Positions 10,987 to 23,226 of a stretch of 64,000 bases of DNA are shown piece after piece. Origin of the DNA: Scilla litardierei (taxonomy: Eukaryota; Streptophyta; Magnoliopsida; Asparagales; Asparagaceae). The notes under the pieces were generated by a model that did no database searches, was not told the origin of the DNA, and saw nothing but the letters and a program-made list of their open reading frames with translations. Positions within the stretch are counted from its first letter, which is position 1. The number at the start of each line of letters is the position of its first letter. The position numbers and the translations under genes are program-made. The stretch is taken from NCBI GenBank assembly GCA_030789695.1, contig CM061139.1, forward strand, positions 1,627,878 to 1,691,877. The letters are read 5' to 3'.

Positions 10987-12465
10987 TGTTGAGTATTGGA
11001 CTCTTCACCTTGATTTTGATGATGATCAAACTTAAATCATTTTGATTAACCCATGTGATTATATTTAACTAAAGTGTCACAAATTATATTCAGGAAGATC
11101 AAAAGTGACTACACGTATTCATTCAAGTGGAGAACTTGGTAGATCAACAAAGATGAAGCAATGGATTGAAGAACTCAAAGACTGCATCAAACCTCAAGTA
11201 ATGGCTTCAAAAATGAATGGAGATTCAATCCAAAGAGAAGAAATGAATGGATGATTCAAAATCTTCAAAGAACATCTTGAGGATCAAAGACTAGATGATG
11301 ATGTAGACATTCAAAACATACAACTAAAAGACTCAAAACCATGAAGAAGTAAGGATATTCATTGTAATCTTTAGTATTTACTTATTTGTGAGTCTTAGAA
11401 AATTAAGCCGTGAATTAGAACTACTTAAAGGCATATACACTACCTATACACATCATTAGTATAGCCTCTAGTTGACCTCATATGCTTCTAGGCATTCAAA
11501 ACTTGAATCTGAACTTTTGACTCAAAACAGGGGCCTGGTGAAGGATAACCAGGGGCCTGTTATACACACCAGAGGCTTGGTTTCCCTTCAGCAGGTGCAT
11601 GTTGCAAAACAGAGCCCATATCTGGTTGAAGCTGTATTCTGTTTTTCAAACCAGTCTGCCTTCAAGCTGAGGCTAGTTTTTTTGTAGTTGCAATTATTCA
11701 TCCAAACTACTTGCATTAGCTAGCTAACTCACTAGGCATTCCAACCCAACTTTAATCACTCCAACAGGATATCTGTAGTTCAAGTTACAACTGTTTTCGT
11801 TAACCGATATCAGATTTCCTGCACAAATCAGTCGGATTCAAAGTGCTGCCAGTTTTTCTGTAGTTGGAAATTTGTTTCTATTCGAAGCTCATTTGAAAGA
11901 AAATATTGTTATATTTCCAACCCAACTTGAATCACTTCAATAAATATCTGTAGTGGAAGATTAGATGTTTTAGTGATCAGCTATACAGAAAAACTGTAAA
12001 ATCTACCCCTCGAACAACCGCATGTTGTAGGTTTGACAGGCACCTGCCCAGGTGTACAAGCACCTGGTCATCCTTCTATAGACGATTGGTCAGCTTGTGT
12101 CCTTCCAGAATTTTCATTTTATAGCCATTGCCTACATTGGACCATGCGCATGTCCCCCATTCTACAGGCGCCTGTCCGAGTCGTTTTCAGTCCAATTCTA
12201 CCCATTGGGAGATTGTTTTTCTGGGTCTTTTTTGCTTGGGGTTTTGGGCTTCCCTTAATCTTCTATATTTAGGAGATAGATTGAATATGTTAACTCTCTT
12301 GGTCTCTTAATAAAACATTTTAAGTCTTATTTCAAGCCTCTTTTTTCCTCCTAAGTGCTCTCTAATTCTCTATTGCCCTCTATGCTCTAAAGCACACATC
12401 TAAGCTAAATTTGCTTTCTTCTTTGAGCAAGCATCTCAATGGATATCTCCTCACTCATTGAGCAC

Positions 12466-12527
<62 letters not shown>

Positions 12528-13133
12528 CCTTCACAAGTAAATTCTTATTCAAGGCATATGTGAGTGTATTTCAAGTTGTATAATTCATTCTCAATACTTC
12601 TATTTTGTTGAGTACTCTCGATTGATGAGAGGGTTGGCTTGATCCCAAGTTGCGAGAGTCTAGGAGAAAGGTTTGCTCTCGGTATTTGAGAGTGCTGGCT
12701 TGATCCCAAGTTGTGGGAGTCAAGGAAAGGATTTCCTCTCGGTTTGTGAGAGTGTGATTAGTTCTAAGTTGTGGGATTAATGTATTTGTGTGTTCTTGGG
12801 TTGTGGGATACACGACATTGATTGTAGGTCTATTGCACTTGTTGGAGTTTCCTCAAGTGGCTAAAGGGAAGATCTAGTGATATTTACTAGAGTATCTGAG
12901 TGTGATCTCGGGTGTTCCTGGATTAGGGCACCGGTAAAAAGTCAGGTTTGACTTGGGTGGCACCGAATCAGGATACACTGTATGTTTGTATTGCATTCTT
13001 CCTTTTGTTATTGATCATTTCTTTAATTCTACATTTGTTGGTTAATTAGGGTTTTATTTGGCGTAAATTCTTTATAATTCTTAAAAAACTATTCGCCCCT
13101 ATTGTTTCTTTCTCATAGCACAGGGTCCTTACA
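10987..13133 (+). mobile_element. 5' LTR of S2
   Basis: A 2,147-bp LTR from TGTTGAGTATTGGACT to GGGTCCTTACA. It contains CAGGCGCCTG-type palindromes (12035-12180), a CTATATTTAGG TATA-like site near 12261, an (AC)n microsatellite and repeated TTGATCCCAAGTTGNGGGAG blocks (about 12637-12780). It is clearly diverged from the partner LTR (1,981 bp), showing an old insertion or an exchange between elements. Confidence 0.9.
12467..12523 (+). repeat. (AC)n microsatellite in the S2 5' LTR
   Basis: About 28 uninterrupted AC dinucleotides. The corresponding place in the 3' LTR (about 36003-36012) has only a few, so the tract expanded after insertion and explains part of the length difference between the LTRs. 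Confidence 0.95.
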
Positions 13134-13135
13134 AT

Positions 13136-13147
13136 TGGTATCAGAGC
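13136..13147 (+). promoter_or_regulatory. Primer-binding site of S2
   Basis: TGGTATCAGAGC, complementary to initiator tRNA-Met, begins 2 nt after the LTR end. It is followed within 13 nt by the gag ATG at 13160. Confidence 0.95.
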
Positions 13148-13159
13148 GAGGTTATAGTT

Positions 13160-14849
13160 ATGGCAACCAACACCAACAACACACGAATGCCTACTTCACC
13201 ATTTCTCAATGGACCGAACTATTAAATTTGGTGTGTAAAGATGAAGTCTTATATTCAATCCATTGATGATGATTATTAGAATTTTGTGGAGAAGCCCCTT
13301 GATGCACCTACCACTTCCGAACATGAATGGACAAATGAGCAAAAAGAATTGGTGAAGAAAAATGAAGAGGCAATGGACATGTTTCTTTATTATTTAACTT
13401 ATGACATCCTTATGCATGTGTCCAAGGCTAAGACGGCATATCAAATATGGCACATGCTAAATGAGCAAAAAGAGTCCACATCGGAGTGTTCTTCCTCCAA
13501 TGATGAAAGGGAATTGTTCATGGGTTTGATAGCACAAGAGGATGCCACTACAGATGATTCTAGTGACAAATGAAGGATTCTAATGGAAATGATATCGACA
13601 ATGAAGGATTCTAATGGATGATCTTAGAATTGCAAATGAACAATTATTTGACAAATATCAAAAAATTGTGAGTAAATATTGTGATGCTAAGAATAAGATT
13701 GCTAGTCTCACTAACACATCTACATGTAACATCTCAAACATTGACACCATTGTTGAGACACTTGCCATTGAGAAAGCAAGTTTGCTTACTCAAAATGGCA
13801 TGTTGAGAAAAGAGGTGGACTCCCTCAAATCTCAACTTGATCATGTTTTCATTATAGATAGTAATGATCTTGAGATCGAAAATCTTCATTCTTAAAATAC
13901 TAGTTTGGTCATTGAGAATGAGGCTCTCAAATCTCAAGGCATGAGCTCACCACACGTGCATCCACCTTGAATGCCACTATTTCTTCAATTTCGAAGAAAA
14001 TGAGCTCATGTCCTCCATTGTTAAGAGATTCAATAAGGGAACAGACATTTTGGATGATTTGCTAAAGAATCAACTACCGACAAACCATCGTGTTGGCCAT
14101 GGTTATTCTAAGGCAAGTGCATCCAATGCACGCACCTCCTATAGTGAAGTAACTATAGATTTTGTGAGGCTATCCTCTGGTGCATCCACAAGTGGTGTCT
14201 ATAACAACTTGAGTAGTTTTACTACCAAGTAAACCACCACTCCTATTCCCATCTCCTTTGCAAAGTAACCTACCAAGGGTGGACATCAAAGGAAGGGACA
14301 TGCGTTCATGTACACCAATACTCGTAGGAATGCCTCCTCTCCTCACATTCCTACAAATGATAGTTTTTATGTTCCACACTCACAAGCACATGCTAACACT
14401 CATTTAAGACACTATCATGCACGTACTCATGCTCATGCACCTTCACATACTTATGAACACACATCACATCCATGTATGCATGCTTATTCTCATGATCATC
14501 TTCATGCATATGCACCTCATGTTCATCCAAGTATGTATGCAACATCACACCATGGATCACATGCCAATCATTATGCTTTAGCACAACACAATGTTCCATA
14601 CACATATCCACATGCTTTTGTTAGATCCTATGTTCCTAGACCACAAGCACCACGTAGAGATTAACCGTTTGTGCATGCAACCACTAGGAAGTGGATACCC
14701 AAAACATACACTATTTGGGGTCCTAAGAACACTAGCAATCATGCTAAGGATATGTATGTGCAATCTTAGATTAATGATATTATTTTGAATGATGATTATG
14801 TTGGAAAATCAAGGTCCTCTTAGACTTGGTTTCCTAAGGGTTAGTTTCT
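13160..14849 (+). pseudogene. Sirevirus S2 gag remnant
   Basis: It starts MATNTNNTRMPTSPFLNGPNY, then meets an in-frame TAA where copia gag has a tyrosine/tryptophan pair. Later parts are recognisable in shifted frames: a gag core with AYQIWHMLNEQK (13286-13573), a coiled-coil-like segment (13614-13895), a basic spacer (14008-14232) and a histidine-rich tail (14308-14664). The tail runs on to a conserved TIWGPK motif near 14710. Compared with S1, the zinc-knuckle region is missing: the gag core runs straight into the acidic segment. After 14849 all of pol is absent. Confidence 0.85.
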
Positions 14850-15272
14850 GTTGACCCAACATGCTTGGTACGATAAGTTTATATTCATTTTCTCGGTATC
14901 AAAGCATTTGTGTTAAGAATAGGTTTACTCTTTTGTTTGCATATCGGTCTTAGATGCTCATGTTTGTTGGAAACTTAAATTCTTATTTAATTTGATTTCC
15001 ATTGATTGATTATTAGCAAATCATTGTGTTTAGGATTTTAATATCTAGAATATTTAATACTTTCTCATGCAATACATGCTTTGGTTCATATTTATGTTTT
15101 GTTGCATGTGATACATGTCATGCTTTTGGATTAATATACATGTTTATTTTTGATACAATTGGTACATGCATGCATATGGTTAAATATTTTTCATGTGATA
15201 TGATTACATCTGTCATGAAAATAGTGTGTGATTACATTAGGATATGGGTTACAATTATTTGAATTTAGTAAT
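14850..15272 (+). other. S2 internal non-coding sequence before L3
   Basis: A/T-rich sequence after the gag end. Its first 60 bp still resemble S3 sequence just after gag (GACCCAA...GGTA...GATA), after which pol is lost. The only open frame (15026-15262) is Cys/Phe-rich low-complexity sequence without a family match. I see no gene. Confidence 0.5.
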
Positions 15273-16703
15273 TGTAACGGCCTGTTTCGGTATATACGTA
15301 CTTTCATATGTATTTAATTAGAATAGTGATTTAATAGAGTAATTAATAATTTTATTATTATTATTATTGATGTTGTTATTATTATCCGTAGCTCGAGCAC
15401 GCGATTTAACGATCGTGTTATATCTTCTCTAACTTGTGATTGATGTTGGTTACAGAGGCGAAATCGTGTTAATCAAATCACATATTCGATTTTCGCTAAT
15501 CAAATTTTAGACCAAGAAGTAAATCCAAACTGATCCTGATCTAAAATGTCCAACAGATTCATTGAACGAAATCGTAATCAGATCTATTATCGTAATCAAT
15601 AAGTCCAAAAGAATTATCCTAATCTTATGTTATCTTAATAATCATATATTTCTAATCATATGTTATCCAAATCCTAATCACTGAATCTATCCAATAACCA
15701 AATCTTATCCAATAATCTTAACCGACTTGATTATCCTATCACGGATTATACAAATCATATCTTATGCAAATCAAATCTAATATCCTAACTAAGGAGATCT
15801 ATAAGCCTTAATTAAACCCTAACAAGTAAATTGATAATATCCCCCGAAAATGTTAATCATACTAACTAATCTAATCCAAACACCTTTTCCCCCAACGTTT
15901 ATTCCTCATTTCATGCGGGATATCCCAACCAAAATAATTATCGTAATCATGCTGTAACTTAAGCATCTTGACTAAATCGTAACCTTTTTGGTTAGGGATT
16001 TTCCTACTCGTATTGATTCATTAAAATATCCTAATCAAATTGATCCTCTTAGTCTAACCTTGACTAGCTTATTTTCTAAATCAAGATCCTAACTGAATTA
16101 TTCTAAGTAAGCTAATTCCCCTAATCAAATTTGAATCGCGAATCAAACATATTAACTAGATCAACCTCTTAAACAAATCTTATCTAAAAATCTTGACTAA
16201 ATCATTTAAACCAAACCTCACCCGAAATCTTAACCGCACTGATTCCGTAATCCAACTTAACCCAAAAATCTTAACGAAGGTATTCCTCTAAATAATCGTT
16301 ACCTTAACTAATTTTTATCGTAACTTAGTAAATCTCTATTTAAATTATCTTTAAGATAAACCTTAACTAATTATAATATACCATAACTTAATAATCAAAT
16401 CGTATCCGATATATTTCCTAAATAAATGGATTTTATCAATCGTATAATGTCCTAATTGACTTAATCCTATCATATCATAAAGTTTCCCCATATCCGCTTA
16501 TTAATGATTTTTATTACTTTTGTAATTAGTCTGTTTCCTTCTAAACACATTTTTGTAAAAGAAATGAAAAGGATTTACTTATTAAACAACTGTGATAAAG
16601 TTTTAGAAACGAAACTTTTATTAAGTCACTTCTAATGACAATCCATATCTTAACTAATCAAATCATATCTCATTCCATAATCGGATCCTAACTATTAACT
16701 AAG

Positions 16704-16874
16704 ACAATTGCTCCATGCACCTCAACAATTGAGGTGCAGGTACGGGTTGTTTCTTAAAATAGCAAATTTCATATCGCATTCTCTCCCATCATGCCCATTT
16801 TCATCCCAAAAAAGCATTTTTTGGCACTAATTCATATCTGCACCTCAATTGTTGAGGTGCAGATAGCAATGCAC
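16704..16874 (+). mobile_element. MULE-type MITE, copy 1
   Basis: A 171-bp element flanked by TTAACTAAG (16695-16703) and TTAACTAAA (16875-16883), a 9-bp target duplication with one mismatch, as expected for Mutator-like transposition. Each terminal inverted repeat contains its own hairpin, GCACCTCAA-n3-TTGAGGTGC (16717-16737 and 16838-16862). No coding capacity. Confidence 0.7.
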
Positions 16875-16899
16875 TTAACTAAACAAATATCCTTCAGAT

Positions 16900-18410
16900 C
16901 TTAACCAACCTCCCACTTCCCATCACCATACCCCATCGCCCACGTCCCCTCTCCCACACTGCCACTCTCTCCCCTACAAACGTAGCCACATGCATGCAGC
17001 TTTTGTTTCCTCTTATGGATCAAACCCATGCCTGGGCGCAAGCCCCGCTTTCTACGCAACTGGCCGCACAACGCACAACCCACGTTCACCTCGTCCCCTT
17101 CTCTCCGTCCTCCCCCTTCGCATTCGCTACTTCATAAACCCCTCCGGTGGCCCGACCTCTTCTCTCCCAAATCCGTGCCTCACCCAATGACCTCGCCTCA
17201 GTCACCATGCCGCCACGCCCAAAGCGCCACCCTCTCACCGATACCGGCCCCGACTCTAAATTCATCGTCGGCTTTGCAACAGAGGAACACAAGCCTGTCA
17301 GCCTGCCGAAATCCACCGTGCCTCCGACAAACTCCCTCCTCCAGCCCTTCGATCAGCCTCCCAAGAACCCGTGTCCCACCCCATCCTCTCGCCAACTCCG
17401 AACAACAGAACTGCCGACCCTGACCGAACCCGTCGCCCAGCACCCAACCTCCTCAACCTACAGGCACCCACGAAGCCCAGCTCTCCGACCTCCGGTCATC
17501 ATCCGTCGGCAGCCACCCCGAACCGCCCTCCTTCCTCCCCAATACCCAACCCCGAACGCCCAACATAGCCCCCTGCTCTCATCGCCCCTCCAACCCACAA
17601 GCCGCGGCAACCTCTCCGACACCCAGACCGCACCAAGCACCCCGTCTTCGTCGCCCGATCCTCCACCGATGCAGCCGGTGGTGTCCTCCGCCGGCGAATC
17701 CCATCAGCCCCAACACGTCGAATCCCACAAGCCTGTCGCCGTCGCCAATACCCCGAAACACTCCACAGCCCACACGCCCCACGCCACCCTCGAACGGACC
17801 CCCTCCGAAGCCCAGGCGCCCCACCCGCATCCTCCATCTCCGGCGACCTCTCGCCGCAAGCCCCGACCCCCTCAATCGCCAAGGACCCGCACCTCCGAAA
17901 GCCCCCTCCCCTGTCTCTTCTCCTTTCCTCTGTTCAGAACAGTGCATCCCATCCCCGCCGCCGAAGCCTTCACCCCCGAGCCGTTGTTCTCAGGCCACCA
18001 CTTCCCCGAACAGTTGTCGCCTCCCTCGAGCGCGCCACCCCGTCGATTGCTCCACCGCCCCTTGGACTGTCGCCGAGACCAGATCAGACCGCCGCCGCGC
18101 CCGATCTCGCCTGAGCCCCTCGATCGCTGCTCAGCCTCGAGAAGCCACCGACTGCCCCAAGATCCATCGACCGGATCTCCCAGCGCTCGGACCGCGGATC
18201 ACCGGCGTCTTCAACCCACTAGCCCACCTCCTTGCTTCAGATCCGCACCCCATCGCCCTGCCAAATCGCTGGACGGCCACCAGACGCACCGCCTGGCCGG
18301 ACGGAGCCGCGCCGCCCAGATGCACCGTCGGAGCCGCCCTCTCCTCCTTTCTCCCGTCGCCGTAGGTGAGAATGACCTTGCCTTTTCTCTGTTGCTGCAA
18401 CTTTTTATAC
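16900..18410. other. GC-rich block of L3, low-complexity open frames
   Basis: A long C-rich stretch of CCG/CCC/TCG words. One plus-strand frame stays open for 428 codons (17147-18433), but it encodes only Pro/Ser/Arg/His-rich sequence with no domain, and overlapping frames are open on both strands. This is what GC-rich non-coding LTR sequence produces. It parallels the block in L1. Confidence 0.6.
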
Positions 18411-18505
18411 AAAAAAAAAGGAGAAGTAGATAGCTAAGAAGACAGAAGCTGAGAGAAATGAGGGACTGGCATTGATTAAAGAGAACGAGCGATGGCCTTA
18501 TTAAA

Positions 18506-18673
18506 GGAAATTGCTACATGCACCTCAATTCTTGAGGTGCATATTGAAATCAGTGTGTATTTTTGCTTATTTTGGATAAGTAAGTTAGTGATTAGACAGT
18601 GTGGGTTGATATATTTCCTTTTTTTGGTTTAAAAAAATACATGCACCTCATGGATTGAGGTGCAAAGAGCATC
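18506..18673 (+). mobile_element. MULE-type MITE, copy 2
   Basis: A 168-bp element with hairpin termini ATGCACCTCAA-n3-TTGAGGTGCAT (18518-18542) and TGCACCTCA-n5-TGAGGTGCA (18642-18664). It is flanked on both sides by GGCCTTATTAAA (18494-18505 and 18674-18685), consistent with a 9-12 bp duplication. An unoccupied copy of the target lies just downstream (about 18725-18775), so the empty site is visible. The middle sequence differs from copy 1. Confidence 0.75.
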
Positions 18674-19851
18674 GGCCTTATTAAATGTAGGATGCATAAG
18701 TCAATAAATGGGGCATTGATTAAAGAGAACGAGCGATGGCCTTATTAAATGTAGGATGCATAAGTCAATAAATGGGTTCAAAGAAAAAGAGAGAGCAGTG
18801 TTTTAATGAAAGAACAGTAACTTGCATTTAAGATTACTACATATATGGGTACGGATTAATGTTAGTTAGTTTGTCTGACTAATTAATTGTTAATAAGTTA
18901 ATTAATTGATGATGTAACAGGTTAAGATTAGTTCCTTTGTTAGTTTAAGTTTATAGTTGATATTTTCTGTAAGGTAGTGGTCACCTTATTAATGTATGTA
19001 TTATTAATGTTACTCTTGTTAGTATCTACTGGGATATTTATTGAATCAGTAATAATAAGGAGTTTTAGTATATTACTTATAACTTTGTATAGTTTGGTAC
19101 TAAGATAATTAGTTGATCATTACTCCTTAGTTAATACCAAATCTGATGACGCAGATTTTATACGCCTTCCATCGTGATCACGTGAACACCCGGTTTTGAC
19201 CGAAACATGCAAGTGTATATTTTCCTTGTTTTAAAATACCGTACGTTAAATTGCTTGAATTGAAGTACTATGATGTGCAAGTGCACTTTTTACGTATCTT
19301 GAAACCGTTGCTTTTAATTGCTTTGACCTGAGCTACTCTAATATGCAAGTGTACAATTTACAGTTTTTAAATATCGTCACCTCATGAATTGCTAGTATTG
19401 CTCCATTCCACGTTGCACGTTCTGCTTGCACACTATTTATTGAATGGTTATTGATGAAATGTGAATCATGGAAAATATTGACGGAACGAAATGCTTGAAC
19501 TCGAGAAATTGTAAATTCGTGCGCCCAAGAGGCAAAATAGTGAAATCGTGATGTCATGTGAGTTGACAACTTCGTGCTCGTAATACGACTAGGCCGGCTC
19601 TTGTTCCGGAAAACTTTTGGGTGGGGTTAGGGTTGAACGGCTACTAAGCGTATGTAGGGGTCATGTCTTCAAGAACACCACATATACGGTGGGCTAGTAT
19701 CAATCGCGATTATACCCCCGCGTGAAGAATGACTTACTCATCACGTCTTAAAGGCGGGAACCCTAGGAGTGAATAGAAACACGGACGTGAAATTACAAAT
19801 TTGCCAAGTCATTACTTTCAACTTGCTTAGAATTGTCATGTTATTTGATGA

Positions 19852-20117
19852 ACACACACTTGCCACGTTTACTGCTGTACACACACACTTGCCACGTTTA
19901 CTGCTGTACACACACACTTGCCATGTTTACTGATGTACACACCACACTTGCCATGTCATTTGTTGTACATACCATGCCTGCCATGCTATTGTTGTACACA
20001 CACTTACCATGCTTATTGCTGTACACACCCACTAGTGCCATGCTTATTGCTGTACGTACACACTTACCGTGCTTATTGCTGTACGCACACACACTTGCCA
20101 TGTTTATTGTTGTGCAC
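19852..20117 (+). repeat. Minisatellite of about 29-bp units in L3
   Basis: About nine imperfect units around ACACACTTGCCATG followed by TTTATTGCTGTAC, of 27-31 bp each. The variation between units suggests age. Open frames across it encode Cys/His/Thr repeats and are by-products. Confidence 0.85.
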
Positions 20118-20633
20118 ATTACACCTTGTCCTGCTACTCAAATTTGTCATATAAATGTTTTCGAAAACCTTGCCGAGGGTCAATTATCTTAATCTTTTTA
20201 GATCTTGCCGAGCGACCCTCGCTGACGTATATTTCCTTGTCTTGTGAAATATACGTTAGGTATTAGACAGGTTTGCTAAGGAGTTGCTTAGAGACTGAGC
20301 TGGTTGACCAGGAGTACCCTGCTGTTATGTTCTGTCGCTGAGAAGCTTTGTGCCTTCGTATCATTTTGTACATTGTTATTTCTTTCAAAACTTGTATGGG
20401 CTCTATGACCCTCTTTACTTTTCATACTTTGTTGTATCTATTCTGAGACTTGAGATTGTAAATATATTATCTGTGTTGTTTGAGTCGCATGCAAGAATCT
20501 GCAAGTGTTATCACAGATGCGTAACGTGCTTAAACCAAGGAGGAAGAAAAAAAATACCTCCTTCTTGTTTTAAGCACATGCGGACCTTCGTCGCATCCTC
20601 ACTACCAAGTATAATGGGAAGCGGGGCGTGACA

Positions 20634-22483
20634 GTATTTAAATTTGTCCTAACCCATAGGATCCAAAAAGTTTTTTGGATACCAAAATTATGTTTTCTAG
20701 GTTCAATCCACTTTGGGGTACCAACTCTACCAACTCATTGATTTGCAAAGATTTCTATTCAAATGGAGTTGATGGTGGTTAAGTGATGCACCAAAGTAGG
20801 GAGAGCTTGATGTTGTAAATATATTCTTAACATTTGGTATCTATGTGTGTTGGATGCATGTAGATGTCACTGTATGTTTGAGACTATCACATGCATATCA
20901 TATGTTTGCATATTATGTGTCTTTTATGCCATTCATGTCTATGTATGTCATTTGTGTCAAATTCTTGACTCATATGCATCGTGTATTAATAATCCATATT
21001 CATATGTTTATTCATGGATTATTTATAACATGTGGCATAAAAATTTTCATGCTAAAATTAATGCTCATTTGCCTGTTTCACGCATGGGACACGCTAATAT
21101 TTATGTTCCACCTCACAAGTGTACATCCCAACTTTCTACTCATGCCACTACACAACCTCTCATTAAGAATCCCAAATCACTATCCTTATGAATTCCTAAG
21201 AATGTTTCTAAGCATGATAGGATCACATATATAGAATCGTATATTAGGAATGACATATTCTCATGCGACTACATATATAAATCAAACTCATCCTTTGTTT
21301 GATTTCCACCTTGCTAACTCACTCACTTTGCACTTCATTGCTTGGGTACCATGCTTGTATGATTACTTTTTGTATCCATATATGTGTGAGTTCGTCCATT
21401 ACTCCCAAGTTTGCATATTTTGTATGATTATGTGGGGGTATGAAATGTTTGATTGATATCATGTTATTTTTCATTTATATGTCATTGCATTTCATTCATA
21501 TTATGTTGTGCATATAGATTAGTAGGTTTCCCTAAGCCTTGGTGACTATCAATTTGCACCTTCCCATCTTGTTGATATGCCTAAGGGGAAGAGAGATTTG
21601 GTTATGAAAAGTATACCATATGCTTTTCATGCATACTCTTTGTGGTATTACTTTTCATGCCATCCATCAATATGTGTTGTGCCGTGAATGTTTATTTTGT
21701 GCACATATGCATATTGAACAGAGAATCTTTCTAGCACAGACTATTGTATTAGATGTGTGTATTCATAGTGATGTTGCTTGCATTATGTATTGTGATTAAA
21801 TCATATGCACATGAATTCTTAGTCTATGTGTGTCTAAATTTCTAATGGTTGAGTATTGTTAATTCCTTGTATGTACGATTTTTATGATTATAATAACTCC
21901 TATCAATGCATGCATTTTTATTGATGGTTATTATTTACAATTGGTATATGATTGGTTATTAGACTACTTGATTTTGTTCCTTAATGCATTGGATCCAAAA
22001 GGTTTTTGGATACACCAATTGTTCAATTGTCAGATTGTTGTACAAGATGCCTACCCTACACACTCCTTGGTTTACAGATGAAGGATCAATTCAAAGAAGA
22101 GGATGGTGCCTCAGAGATGCACGCATTTAGGGAGAGCTAAATGGTTGTGTATATGATTAGTACAATTGGTATTTAATATATTGGATTTGTGTCATATAGC
22201 ATACTTTTTATTAGCTCATTCATGTCACACCCCTCATGGAGATTGTTTGTTTATGTGACTACCATGCTCGTGTATGTCATATATGTCTTATTAGGACTCA
22301 CGTATCATGGTAACTATAACACTCATATAATGAGTTGGTTAGTTGTTTATTGATTTTCATATCTTTGGAACACGTTGTCATTACACATCTCATTCCTCAC
22401 ATGCATGCTTCTTTGTGAAGATTGTTAAAAATTATGGATATGGTAATTGATGTGTATGACATGCTTGTTTGTTTATTAGATTG
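20634..22483 (+). other. S2 internal non-coding sequence between L3 and LARD
   Basis: A/T-rich sequence with words such as GGATCCAAAAAGTTTTTTGG (20669) and a related GGATCCAAAAGGTTTTTGG (21990). A purine run CTAAGGGGAAGAGAGA (about 21591) resembles Sirevirus internal polypurine tracts. Open frames are short and Phe/Tyr/His-rich. No pol homology is seen. Confidence 0.5.
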
Positions 22484-22780
22484 TATTATGTAACGACTGG
22501 TTTTCGTGTAATTGGAATATCTATATTAAAATATATGCTTGGTGGATTTTCTCCTTGGATGTGTGGTTTTCGTCGCCATAGCTTTCACTTTCGATCGTTT
22601 CGTCGTGATTTTCTAGCTTCTTCCTTCGATCGTCGATTTCGGAGTAAGTCATTCGTGACGAGCTTCAAATCGCTCATATCTTAGAGTATAAATCGATCCT
22701 AGAAGCCATAGAAATCTTCCCGAAGCTTCGCGCTTCGAATCGACACTTTTCGTGCACGTTAGTTGGTTCAAGAAGGAGAA

Positions 22781-23178
22781 CCAACCGACTAGATTTCAAT
22801 CTAGTCGGTCGGCAATCCTTAATGGACCGACTAGTGGGCTTTGATTAAAATTCAGGAGTTACTGTTCCTTCTTAGTCGGTCTAAGTTCATCTTTCGACCG
22901 ACTAGTTTTTAAACTAGTCGGTTAAGTTATGTACTCAGACCGACTAATTCTTCGTTCTTCTGAACAGTCGAGTACTGTTCCCTCTTAGTCGGTCTAAGAA
23001 CGTTCATCGACCGACTAGATGCCAAACTAGTCGGTCAGCAGTTGTTCATTGACCGACTAAATCTAAATCCTAATTCTGTACAGGAGTTACTGTTTACACT
23101 TAGTCGGTCTGCGTTGGTCGACCGACCGACTAGTTGCCAAACTAGTCGGTCAGTGGTTGCTCTTTGACCGACTAATCT
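22781..23178 (+). repeat. Palindrome array of LARD 5' LTR (GACCGACTAG / CTAGTCGGTC)
   Basis: Eight CCGACTA and seven TAGTCGG words in about 400 bp, in alternating orientation. Adjacent pairs form hairpins such as GACCGACTAG-atgccaaa-CTAGTCGGTC. The 3' LTR has the same array at 29336-29733. The array is followed directly by the TATA box. Confidence 0.9.
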
Positions 23179-23218
23179 GTGTTAAAACCCTAATTTCTGG
23201 GCAGCCGCCAGCCCATCC

Positions 23219-23226
23219 TATTTAAA
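23219..23226 (+). promoter_or_regulatory. TATA box of LARD 5' LTR
   Basis: TATTTAAA followed by CCCCT, the same word as in L1 (2163-2170). The 3' LTR has it at 29774-29781. Position just after the palindrome array supports a promoter role. Confidence 0.6.

Larger units (their letters stand above)
15273..20633 (+). mobile_element. Solo LTR L3 (5.4 kb) with nested MITEs
   Basis: The segment begins TGTAACGGCCTG and ends GGGAAGCGGGGCGTGACA, the same end as the LARD LTRs. Flanks are GTAAT (15268-15272) and GTATT (20634-20638), a target duplication with one mismatch. No pol, PBS or PPT is seen, so I call it a solo LTR of a family related to the LARD. It contains an A/T-rich first third, two palindromic MITEs, a GC-rich block, a 65-bp partial tandem duplication (about 18690-18775) and a minisatellite. 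Confidence 0.7.

Noticed and set aside
14308..14664. His-rich frame as an independent metal-binding gene
   Set aside because: Position and the following TIWGPK motif show it is the tail of Sirevirus gag.
17147..18433. 428-codon open frame in L3
   Set aside because: Pro/Ser/Arg-rich low complexity, overlapping open frames on both strands, inside a GC-rich LTR block; no domain.
19833..20192. Cys/His-rich 119-codon frame
   Set aside because: It is a translation of the 29-bp minisatellite.
22781..23178. CRISPR-like array
   Set aside because: Repeats alternate in orientation, spacing is irregular, spacers are not unique inserts, and the context is a plant LTR.
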